A stretch of 8,470 bases of DNA from DATAMF01 sp036260665. Lineage in GTDB: Bacteria > Chloroflexota > Anaerolineae > Aggregatilineales > Aggregatilineaceae. The stretch is from NCBI GenBank assembly GCA_036260665.1, contig DATAMF010000456.1, forward strand, positions 1 through 8,470, in the 5' to 3' direction. Shown in pieces: positions 1 through 5,036 of this stretch. The translations under genes and the position numbers were made by a program. The notes beneath the pieces were generated by a model. That model made no database searches. It had not been told where the DNA came from and saw nothing but the letters and a program-made list of their open reading frames with translations. Position 1 is the stretch's first letter. Each line of letters opens with the position of its first letter.

Positions 1-41
1 ATATTATATGAACCTTTAGTTCATAAATCAAGTGGCAGAAA

Positions 42-428
42 GTGCGTGTCCTTCGTACAATGGCGGGCAGAATGGAGTGGATGAATACCCAGGCTGGTTT
101 GCTGCGTTTTTTCGCCCGTGCCGCGTACCACAGCGACTCGGACTTATCCGAACAGGTGGTTCGTCCCGTCGCCAACACCATGCGGGAGATCGTGCGCGAC
201 ATGCTGCAAGCCGCCATTGATCGCGGCGAAGTTCGCCCCGACATCGACCTGGACGCTACCAGCCGGATTCTGCATGCGCTGACGATTGCTGTCGGTGACA
301 GCCAGATGCTGCCCTACTTGAACACCTATTTTCAGATCACGGGCGCGGATGTGTCCTCGGACCGTGTACTAACGGCGCTGATCGATCTCGTCCTCAACGG
401 CATCGCCTTGCGCCGGGAAAGTGAGTGA
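42..428 (+). CDS. TetR-family transcriptional regulator, C-terminal part; 5' end missing or frame-disrupted
   Basis: The frame from a GTG at 42 encodes 128 residues that look like the helical ligand-binding and dimerisation half of a TetR repressor (for example the stretch DRGEVRPDIDLDATSRIL, typical of TetR C-terminal domains). The N-terminal helix-turn-helix is absent. In this frame stops lie just upstream at 9-11 and 24-26. Frame 1 over bases 1-42 reads ILYEPLVHKSSGRK, which resembles the LY.HF..K segment at the end of a TetR DNA-binding domain, so a frameshift or a sequence error near the window edge is likely. The GTG at 42 is therefore probably not a true start. The stop overlaps the start of the downstream ABC ATPase by 4 nt (GTGA), so the gene belongs to the efflux operon and probably represses it. 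The family assignment is fairly sure; intactness of the gene is doubtful. Confidence 0.7.
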   Translation: MRVLRTMAGRMEWMNTQAGLLRFFARAAYHSDSDLSEQVVRPVANTMREIVRDMLQAAIDRGEVRPDIDLDATSRILHALTIAVGDSQMLPYLNTYFQITGADVSSDRVLTALIDLVLNGIALRRESE

Positions 429-1375
429 ACGTGAGTTCTCATCAGGTTGTCTTGCGGACCGAAAATCTCACCAAACATTTTGGTGATGTCGAGGCCGTGC
501 GCGGACTGACCCTCGAAGTTTATGAAGGGGAGGTCTTTGGGTTTCTTGGCCCCAACGGTGCAGGCAAAACCACATCGATCAATATGATGTGCGGCCTGCT
601 CAAACCCGATGCCGGGCAGGTAACGATTCACGGCCAACTTGTGCGCGGCGGCGAAGCCGCTGTGATCCGGCGTGTGGGTGTCTGTCCCCAGAATATCACG
701 CTGTGGCCCAGCCTGACCTGCCTGGAACAGATGACTTTTATGGGCGAAATGTATAACGTGCCCACCAGAATTGCGCGCCAGCGCAGCCAGACCCTGTTGG
801 AACAAATGGGCCTGTCCGAAAAGATGAACAAACAGGCGGGCACCCTGTCCGGCGGCATGCAGCGGCGACTCAATTTGATCATGGCCCTCGTGCATGATCC
901 CGACATCCTTGTTTTGGACGAACCCGAAGCCGGGTTGGACCCCCAAAGCCGCGTCTTGATGCGCGAATATATTCAATCCCTCGCCCGCCAGAAAACCGTG
1001 ATCCTCACCACCCACAACATGGACGAAGCCGAACGGTTGGCGGATCGCGTTGCTATCATCGATCACGGCCAGTTGTTGCAGTTGGATACCCCGGATCATC
1101 TGAAGCGCCAGATCGGGGAAGGGGATGTTTTGGAAATCGGCCTGGATACGGATGATCAGGTGAAACGGGCCTGTGAGCAGGTATCGCGTATCATCCCCAC
1201 CGTCTCGATTGCCGATCATACCCTTGTGATTCGGGCGCGTAATGTAGTTGAGCAGTTGCCCGCTGTGCTCGATAGCTTGAAATCGAATAGGCTGAACCTG
1301 TCCGATGTCCGGTTGCGCGCCAGCACCCTGGAAGATGTGTTTATTGCCTTAACCGGGAGGAGGTTACGGGAATGA
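425..1375 (+). CDS. ABC-2 type transporter, ATP-binding protein
   Basis: A 316-residue cytoplasmic ATPase that should power the permease encoded next. All nucleotide-binding motifs are present: Walker A GPNGAGKTT (residues 42-50), Q-loop Q89, signature LSGGM (141-145), Walker B ILVLDEP (161-167), D-loop GLDPQ (170-174) and H-loop H197. The C-terminal extension of about 90 residues ends in TLEDVFIALTGRRLRE, as in the DrrA/NatA-like drug and antibiotic exporter ATPases (DUF4162-type tail). The start is GTG at 425, overlapping the preceding TetR stop as GTGA; a second GTG two codons later (431) is an alternative, and no strong Shine-Dalgarno separates them. The stop overlaps the permease start as ATGA, which implies translational coupling. 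The substrate cannot be read from the sequence; TetR control suggests a toxic compound or drug. Confidence 0.95.
   Translation: MNVSSHQVVLRTENLTKHFGDVEAVRGLTLEVYEGEVFGFLGPNGAGKTTSINMMCGLLKPDAGQVTIHGQLVRGGEAAVIRRVGVCPQNITLWPSLTCLEQMTFMGEMYNVPTRIARQRSQTLLEQMGLSEKMNKQAGTLSGGMQRRLNLIMALVHDPDILVLDEPEAGLDPQSRVLMREYIQSLARQKTVILTTHNMDEAERLADRVAIIDHGQLLQLDTPDHLKRQIGEGDVLEIGLDTDDQVKRACEQVSRIIPTVSIADHTLVIRARNVVEQLPAVLDSLKSNRLNLSDVRLRASTLEDVFIALTGRRLRE
1355..1363 (+). promoter_or_regulatory. Strong Shine-Dalgarno for the ABC permease
   Basis: GGGAGGAGG inside the 3' end of the ATPase gene, 8 nt before the ATG at 1372. It decides the start at 1372 over the ATG at 1381 and allows the permease to be translated at a high rate despite the 4-nt overlap. 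Confidence 0.75.
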
Positions 1376-2526
1376 GACTGATGAGCGTGCTCCGCAAAAC
1401 CATACGCGAACAACTGCGTGATTTTTGGACTCTGCTCCTGACCTTATCGCTCGGTCCGTTTTTCGTCCTCTTCTATTGGGTGATGTTTGGCGGCGGCTCG
1501 ACCACCTACGACCTCTTGATCATCAATCACGACGCGGGCGCGTCCGTGAACGGCGGCGCGTGGAGCGCCTCCAACGACACGATCAAAGCCCTCCATGACG
1601 TGAACTATCAGAACGGGCAGGGTGTGCTCAAGATCAAGCTGATCGAAGATCGCAAAGCTGCCGAAAAGAAGCTTAAGGACCGTCAGGCGGATATGTTGGT
1701 TGTTTTTCCCGAAGACTATTCCCGTTCCCTGCTGGCGGGTGCTTCTGCGGCCTCACAGATCGAAATCGTCGGCGATCTGAGTAATCCTTATTATTCTGTT
1801 GTCTCGGTAGTCGCCAACGCCGCCATGTCCAACTATCTCCAAACCCTGAGCGGCGAATCGAGTCCGGTGACGTTTAAGGAAACCGCCCTGGGTGATTCCG
1901 CCGCCCGCTCCGAATTCGAAACCTGGGTGCCCGGCCTGTTTATCATGGCCGCCGTCCTCTTGATCTACCAGACCTCTATGACCATCGCCCGTGAAATTGA
2001 GTCCGGCACGGTGCGGCGTTTGCAGATGACCCCCATGACCGCCTTCGATCTGATGGGCGGTGTCAGCCTCTCCCAGATTTTGATCGGCGTCATTGGCGTT
2101 CTGATCACCTTTCTCACGGCAGTTGCCTGTGGTTTTCACAGCGAAGGCCCTTTGTGGATCGCCATTTTGCTGGGGGGCATCACCAGCATGGCGATGGTGG
2201 GTGTTGGGCTGATTGTCGCCTGTTTTTCTCGCACCATCGCCCGTGCTTTCATGATCTCGAATTTCCCCCTCTTTCTGATGACTTTTTTCTCTGGCATGTT
2301 TATGCCCATATCCACCGTGCCCTTGTTCAAAATCGCGGGTCGGACTATTGGCCTGCTCGATCTGCTTCCGCCGACTCATGCCGTAACCGCCATCAACAAA
2401 GTGACCGCGCTGGGGGCCGGCTTCGGTGACATCATCTACGAACTGGCCGCCTTATCCGTCCTCTCTATGGCTTACTTTTTGCTCGGCGTCTGGCTGTTTC
2501 AACGCCGACACCTTCGCCGCGCCTGA
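1372..2526 (+). CDS. ABC-2 type transporter, permease protein
   Basis: A 384-residue inner-membrane protein with ABC-2 permease architecture. One N-terminal membrane segment (about residues 20-40) is followed by a large soluble domain (about 41-185), then five hydrophobic segments (about 186-206, 231-253, 260-285, 293-315 and 356-377). The cytoplasmic loop EIESGTVRRLQMTPMTAFDL (209-228) is the characteristic coupling region of this family, and LLPPTHAVTAINKV (331-344) is a typical conserved late motif. The ATG at 1372 overlaps the ATPase stop (ATGA) and has a strong Shine-Dalgarno GGGAGGAGG (1355-1363) 8 nt upstream; an ATG at 1381 is possible. Together with the ATPase it forms a half-transporter pair, expected to work as a homodimer exporting an unidentified substrate, as in the YhgE/DrrB-like exporters. 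The gene is full length. Confidence 0.93.
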   Translation: MRLMSVLRKTIREQLRDFWTLLLTLSLGPFFVLFYWVMFGGGSTTYDLLIINHDAGASVNGGAWSASNDTIKALHDVNYQNGQGVLKIKLIEDRKAAEKKLKDRQADMLVVFPEDYSRSLLAGASAASQIEIVGDLSNPYYSVVSVVANAAMSNYLQTLSGESSPVTFKETALGDSAARSEFETWVPGLFIMAAVLLIYQTSMTIAREIESGTVRRLQMTPMTAFDLMGGVSLSQILIGVIGVLITFLTAVACGFHSEGPLWIAILLGGITSMAMVGVGLIVACFSRTIARAFMISNFPLFLMTFFSGMFMPISTVPLFKIAGRTIGLLDLLPPTHAVTAINKVTALGAGFGDIIYELAALSVLSMAYFLLGVWLFQRRHLRRA

Positions 2527-2578
2527 CCCATATCTTTTGAGCACCGATCAACGTGCAATACGCCGCGCCCATTTTTCT

Positions 2579-2602
2579 CCCCTTCCTGCTTGCGGGAAGG
2601 GG
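2579..2602. repeat. GC-rich hairpin downstream of the ABC permease
   Basis: The arms CCCCTTCC (2579-2586) and GGAAGGGG (2595-2602) pair perfectly around the 8-nt loop TGCTTGCG. It lies 53 nt after the permease stop and is followed by GCCGGGGGTAGGG, not by a T run, so it resembles a dispersed palindromic repeat more than a classical intrinsic terminator. It could still end or stabilise the operon mRNA. Confidence 0.6.
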
Positions 2603-2651
2603 CCGGGGGTAGGGTTCTTTCTCGGCGTAGGAGGAATGCACCACGCTTATT

Positions 2652-2690
2652 TTTCCCCTCACCCCGACTTTTTAGCTACGATAGGGGAAA
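2652..2690. repeat. Inverted repeat, 8-bp arms
   Basis: TTTCCCCT (2652-2659) and AGGGGAAA (2683-2690) are perfect complements separated by 23 nt. The left arm is followed by CACCCCGAC, and ACCCCGAC recurs in the loop of the hairpin at 2896-2927. This suggests shared ancestry of the repeat units. Confidence 0.45.
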
Positions 2691-2895
2691 CGCCTTATCT
2701 GGATGCCTATGAGGTACATCTCTGTAACCCCCATCTTATTAACCATCCAAGTTAGTCATCCAAGTTCACCATCGAAAGACTAGGAGTCCTCGAACATTCG
2801 TGCTATCCTGGTGAGTAGCACCGTCGCACCTTTACAACCCAAAACGCTTGACCCAACACGCCCCACTCAACGCAAGGGGGGGAAGTTTTCCAACC

Positions 2896-2927
2896 AAGTT
2901 TTACAAAACCCCGACTTTGTAAAACTT
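2896..2927. repeat. Perfect 12-bp hairpin
   Basis: AAGTTTTACAAA (2896-2907) and TTTGTAAAACTT (2916-2927) form a perfect 12-bp stem with the loop ACCCCGAC. An upstream copy of the outer arm, GAAGTTTT (2882-2889), could pair instead with AAAACTTC (2921-2928), so two alternative foldings compete. Its AT-rich stem differs from the GC-rich palindromes around it. It is probably a dispersed repeat unit, and no coding role is apparent. Confidence 0.65.
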
Positions 2928-2992
2928 CTCAGGTTCAAAACGCCCAAAGCGGGGGGGGGGGGATCATCTGGAAGATCAACAAATCTCCCCGT

Positions 2993-3029
2993 CTCGCGTC
3001 GGGAACAGCTTTTGACGACGCGAGTTTTT
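2993..3029 (+). terminator. Terminator-like hairpin with T5 tail
   Basis: CTCGCGTCG (2993-3001) and CGACGCGAG (3016-3024) form a perfect 9-bp GC-rich stem with a 14-nt loop, followed directly by TTTTT (3025-3029). The shape is right for a + strand intrinsic terminator. The only + strand gene upstream, the permease, ends 466 nt earlier, so this may be a distal terminator of that operon or part of a repeat element. Confidence 0.5.
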
Positions 3030-3067
3030 CCCTCAAACTGGGACAAAGGGGGCGGGGCGGGGCTATC
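3029..3067. repeat. G-rich repeat, copy A, with a four-run G-quadruplex motif
   Basis: It begins TCCCTCAAA, continues through ACAAAG and G runs, and ends in TATC. G runs at 3040-3042, 3048-3052, 3054-3057 and 3059-3062, with loops of 5, 1 and 1 nt, satisfy the usual G-quadruplex pattern on the + strand. A related copy lies at 3191-3240. Confidence 0.5.
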
Positions 3068-3092
3068 TGCCCGATTGACGCCTATCTTAAAG

Positions 3093-3118
3093 TCCCTCTC
3101 CGCGCCAGCGGGGAGGGA
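3093..3118. repeat. GC-rich palindromic repeat
   Basis: TCCCTCTCC (3093-3101) pairs with GGGGAGGGA (3110-3118) with one wobble pair, around the loop GCGCCAGC. It is followed by a second purine-rich stretch, TTTAGGGAGGGGTTC. On the opposite strand the unit reads as a CCTCCC-rich palindrome. Similar purine/pyrimidine hairpins occur at 2579-2602 and 7918-7944 in this window. Confidence 0.5.
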
Positions 3119-3190
3119 TTTAGGGAGGGGTTCATTCGTGCATAAAATGGCACTTCCTGCCAGGAACTCCCCCCGTTGCCGGACCGTTTC

Positions 3191-3240
3191 TCCCTCAAAT
3201 GGCCTCGAATCGGGGGTCAAAGGGGGGGGGCGGGGGTATC
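3191..3240. repeat. G-rich repeat, copy B, ending at the tetR stop codon
   Basis: It starts with the same TCCCTCAAA as copy A, has TCAAAG before its main G run, and ends in TATC. G runs at 3212-3216, 3222-3230 and 3232-3236 can also supply four G-quadruplex strands if the 9-G run is split. The repeat runs up to and into the TGA (3239-3241) of the leftward tetR gene, so it sits in that gene's immediate 3' flank. Confidence 0.5.
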
Positions 3241-3841
3241 AGAGGAACTGCTGCTTCAAGGTGTCGGCCAGCCAGCTTTCATACGCATCCGCTGACCATC
3301 CGTGTTCCATCACCAGTTCCTGGTACACGTCCGCCCGTGTCAGCGCCAGATAGATCGCGCTCGCCCGTTCTGGACTCAGATCGGCTCGCAAGCGCGGCAG
3401 CACGGCCTGAACGAACCGTTCGATATTAGCCCGTCGTCCGGCCAGCGCTTCTCGCAGTTCCGACGCCGCTTCAGCGTCAACTGCCGCCGCGCTGTTGTAG
3501 ATGGCCGTCATGCTGGCTCCGACTTCCCACTGCCGTCTCGTCGCATGTGCGGCAAGTTCCAGGCACCGCTGCGGATCAGTTTCCTGGATTGCCTGTTGGT
3601 AAATATCGCGCTGGCCTGATTGTTGGTGCCATTCTTCGCGGATAGCTTTGAGGATGCCGCGTTTGTTCTTGTAGATGGCATAAACCGTGCTGGTAGCAAC
3701 ACCGGCCCTGCCGCTGATGGCCTCAATCGTCGTGGTCCCATATCCCTGGGTTACAAAGAGGTCGCGCGCCGCCGCAAGAATCAGCTTCTGTGTTTCCAGC
3801 GCTTGCCGCTGGCGGTGGGTGAGTGGCTTGACATTTTTCAT
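3239..3841 (-). CDS. TetR-family transcriptional regulator
   Basis: A complete 200-residue repressor of normal TetR length. The N-terminal DNA-binding domain covers about residues 17-64, with a helix-turn-helix in TTIEAISGRAGVATSTVYAI and the conserved YKNKRGIL end. The C-terminal ligand-binding domain is alpha-helical and of unknown specificity. The ATG at 3841 is the only plausible start, since no other start codon lies ahead of the helix-turn-helix. A perfect TATAAT box sits 6 nt before the ATG and there is no Shine-Dalgarno, which points to a leaderless transcript. The gene diverges from an ester cyclase gene across 60 bp containing an inverted repeat over both -10 boxes. Autoregulation and control of the cyclase are therefore likely. 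Its 3' end abuts the repeat island and no clear terminator follows. Confidence 0.92.
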   Translation of the reverse strand: MKNVKPLTHRQRQALETQKLILAAARDLFVTQGYGTTTIEAISGRAGVATSTVYAIYKNKRGILKAIREEWHQQSGQRDIYQQAIQETDPQRCLELAAHATRRQWEVGASMTAIYNSAAAVDAEAASELREALAGRRANIERFVQAVLPRLRADLSPERASAIYLALTRADVYQELVMEHGWSADAYESWLADTLKQQFL

Positions 3842-3847
3842 ATATTC

Positions 3848-3853
3848 ATTATA
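3848..3853 (-). promoter_or_regulatory. tetR -10 box placed for leaderless transcription
   Basis: Read on the - strand this is TATAAT, followed by six bases (GAATAT) and the ATG at 3841. Transcription starting about 6-7 nt after the box would begin at or next to the start codon. The -35 is weak: TTGGAC at 3879-3874 would need a 20-bp spacer. Confidence 0.6.
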
Positions 3854-3873
3854 TCATTGTTTTATTCGATATA
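3850..3873. promoter_or_regulatory. Candidate TetR operator in the divergent promoter region
   Basis: TATATC (3850-3855) and GATATA (3868-3873) form an inverted repeat with a 12-nt centre. One arm overlaps the leftward TATAAT box (3848-3853). The other overlaps a rightward TATAGT box (3870-3875) that could serve the ester cyclase. A repressor bound here would cover both -10 elements. The arms are short and AT-rich, so chance is possible. Confidence 0.45.
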
Positions 3874-3875
3874 GT
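3870..3875 (+). promoter_or_regulatory. Possible -10 box for the ester cyclase gene
   Basis: TATAGT lies 26 nt before the ATG at 3902, which leaves room for a short leader containing the ribosome-binding sequence GAAGAGAG (3887-3894). No good -35 is seen at 16-18 bp, so the promoter would be weak or activator-dependent. Confidence 0.35.
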
Positions 3876-3901
3876 CCAACTACATTGAAGAGAGTGAAAC
3901 C

Positions 3902-4348
3902 ATGATCAGCGAAGCAAACAAAGCAGCCTGTTGGGACTTTATGGAACGTGTTTTCAACCAGGGTGATCTGTCTTTCATCGATGAAGCGGTTGCCGTCGAT
4001 GCCATCGATCACCAGGAACCGCCGGGAACCGATTTTCGCCAGCATCTTCATCAGGTAGTCGCGGCGATGCGAACCGCCTTTCCAGATCTGCATTTTGAGA
4101 TTCACCAAATGTTCGCCGAAGGCGACACCGTAGCCTTCCGCTCGACCATGACCGGAACCCAGCTTGGTCCGCTCAATTTCATTCCGGGCAGCAGCATCCC
4201 GCCGACAGGTCGCCCTGTTTCCATCCAGCACATGCATTTTGTGCGGATGCGCGACGGCCAATCCACCGATTTGTGGCATGTCTGGGATACGGTCGGCATG
4301 CTCCGTCAACTGGGCGTACTGCCACAGCCACAGCCGCAGCGCGGTTAA
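3902..4348 (+). CDS. SnoaL-like ester cyclase family protein
   Basis: A 148-residue protein of the NTF2-like/SnoaL polyketide-cyclase superfamily, often annotated as ester cyclase. Visible family features are an N-terminal helix ending in VFNQGDLSFIDE, a DAIDHQ segment around H37, the AFPDLHFEIHQMFAEGDTVAFR core, and the C-terminal LWHVWDTVGMLRQLG (124-138), where an Asp before G-M-L is typical. Members form small cone-shaped dimers. Some catalyse aldol-type cyclisations, but many have unknown substrates, so no reaction is assigned. The ATG at 3902 is preceded by GAAGAGAG (3887-3894) with 7-nt spacing. The gene is divergent from tetR and probably its regulatory target. It ends in front of a strong hairpin shared with the convergent ArsR gene. 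The tail QPQPQRG is proline/glutamine-rich and not conserved in the family. Confidence 0.88.
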   Translation: MISEANKAACWDFMERVFNQGDLSFIDEAVAVDAIDHQEPPGTDFRQHLHQVVAAMRTAFPDLHFEIHQMFAEGDTVAFRSTMTGTQLGPLNFIPGSSIPPTGRPVSIQHMHFVRMRDGQSTDLWHVWDTVGMLRQLGVLPQPQPQRG

Positions 4349-4352
4349 GTTC

Positions 4353-4385
4353 GTTGGGGTAGAGATCACTGCCCTCTACCCCAAC
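4353..4385. terminator. Bidirectional hairpin between convergent genes
   Basis: GTTGGGGTAGAG (4353-4364) and CTCTACCCCAAC (4374-4385) form a perfect 12-bp stem with the 9-nt loop ATCACTGCC. It fills the 39-bp gap between the ester cyclase stop (4348) and the ArsR stop (4388). There is no T run on either side, so it may act as a weak terminator or as a 3'-end stabiliser for both transcripts. Confidence 0.65.
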
Positions 4386-4387
4386 CC

Positions 4388-4966
4388 TTAATCCGTCCGC
4401 CCTTCATTCACCCAGTACAGCGCGCCGTCGTTCGCGCGGCACAGGTAATGAAAATCGATCAGTTCGCGCCGCACGCTGGCATAGTCGTCTACGTACTGTT
4501 TGAGCATCTCGTTCACCTGCTTTTCCGTATACTGGATTCCCGGTTCGAACTTCGCCGCGATCCAGCGCAGAATGACGAGAAACTTCTTTTGTTTGGTGGG
4601 CAGTTGTTTAAACCGTCCATTTTCAAAGTAATCCGCGAACACCTTTTGCGCGTATTCGTCGCCGTCGATCTCTGGCCCCAACGCCGCAATCTGTTCGCTG
4701 TTGAACAGCCGTTTATTCATCGCGTCGAGTGTCTCGCGGTTGAGCACATAATAGCGGTTGTTGCCATCCGCGCGCATCCGCACCAGATCAAGTTCTTTTA
4801 GCCGCGCCAGGTGGTGCGACACCGTTGGCTCTTTCAAACCGAGGATCGCCGCCAGTTCGCCTACCCCATATTCGCGCTGGCTGAGCAGCCCGACCATCTT
4901 CAGGCGGCTTTCATCCGACAGCGCCTTGAAAAATGCCAGGAGTACATTGAGTTCTTCTTGCGTCAT
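4388..4966 (-). CDS. ArsR-type winged-helix regulator with C-terminal DUF2087
   Basis: A 192-residue two-domain regulator. Residues about 8-75 form an ArsR winged helix: FKALSDESRLKMVGLL, ELAAILGL, then the recognition helix EPTVSHHLARLKEL and the wing RADGNNRYYVLN. Residues about 113-188 match the DUF2087 pattern: YFENGRFKQLPTKQKKFLVI, then QYTEKQVNEMLKQYVDDYASVRREL, then GALYWV. The cysteine metal-binding motif of ArsR/SmtB metal sensors is absent from the third helix, so metal sensing is unlikely; the signal is unknown. The ATG at 4966 has AGGTG (4976-4972) 5 nt upstream. It has its own near-consensus promoter at 5000-5027 with an inverted repeat around the -10 box, consistent with autoregulation. 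It lies 70 bp downstream of the FAD oxidoreductase on the same strand and converges with the ester cyclase. Confidence 0.93.
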   Translation of the reverse strand: MTQEELNVLLAFFKALSDESRLKMVGLLSQREYGVGELAAILGLKEPTVSHHLARLKELDLVRMRADGNNRYYVLNRETLDAMNKRLFNSEQIAALGPEIDGDEYAQKVFADYFENGRFKQLPTKQKKFLVILRWIAAKFEPGIQYTEKQVNEMLKQYVDDYASVRRELIDFHYLCRANDGALYWVNEGRTD

Positions 4967-4988
4967 CGTTGCACCTATTTCGATACCT

Positions 4989-5016
4989 ATCTATTTAGAA
5001 GTATATCAAAATAGAT
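4989..5016. promoter_or_regulatory. Inverted-repeat operator flanking the ArsR -10 box
   Basis: ATCTATTT (4989-4996) and AAATAGAT (5009-5016) are perfect 8-bp complements with a 12-nt centre that contains the -10 hexamer (5000-5005). The position is ideal for repression by the dimeric product of the gene, as in known ArsR-family autoregulation. Confidence 0.65.
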
Positions 5017-5027
5017 TTGGATGTCAA
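5000..5027 (-). promoter_or_regulatory. Near-consensus sigma-70 promoter of the ArsR-DUF2087 gene
   Basis: Read on the - strand, TTGACA (5027-5022) is followed by a 16-bp spacer and TATACT (5005-5000). The expected transcription start is near 4993, which gives a leader of about 27 nt with AGGTG at 4976-4972. This is the best promoter in the window and lies in the 70-bp gap after the FAD oxidoreductase. Confidence 0.75.
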
Positions 5028-5036
5028 GCGCGAACC

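Larger units (their letters stand above)
2527..3238. repeat. Gene-poor island of inverted repeats and G tracts
   Basis: These 712 bases between the permease and tetR stop codons hold no credible gene. Open frames on both strands are low in complexity and run through the repeats. The stretch contains at least six inverted repeats: 2579-2602, 2652-2690, 2800-2821, 2896-2927, 2993-3024 and 3093-3118. It also has G runs of 7 (2876-2882), 12 (2951-2962) and 9 (3222-3230), and two related G-rich direct repeats (3029-3067 and 3191-3240). A 13-bp period is visible at 2744-2782, where CATCCAAGTT occurs twice followed by a degenerate third copy. The look is that of several short dispersed repeats that accumulated between convergent genes. 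Some of the hairpins may terminate transcription from either side. Confidence 0.7.

Noticed and set aside
332..1219. A 295-residue open frame on the - strand
   Set aside because: It is antisense to the ABC ATPase, whose motifs are complete. The composition (rich in H, Q, G) is typical of a shadow frame.
1753..2379. A 208-residue - strand open frame
   Set aside because: It is antisense to the permease and has the His/Gly/Gln-rich look of a shadow of hydrophobic coding sequence.
2744..2782. Possible short CRISPR-like or iteron array (13-bp period, CATCCAAGTT twice)
   Set aside because: There are only two good copies and one poor one, with no spacers of CRISPR size and no cas or rep gene nearby.
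2783..2821. Possible small RNA gene or riboswitch around GTGCTA...TAGCAC (2800-2821)
   Set aside because: The stem is only 6 bp, and no promoter, known aptamer core or downstream gene start is present.
2811..3353. A 180-residue + strand open frame, and an opposing 117-residue frame at 2867-3220 (-)
   Set aside because: Both run through G tracts and palindromes, and the + frame also runs into the tetR gene. The translations are low-complexity repeats of Gly/Pro/Arg with no recognisable domain.
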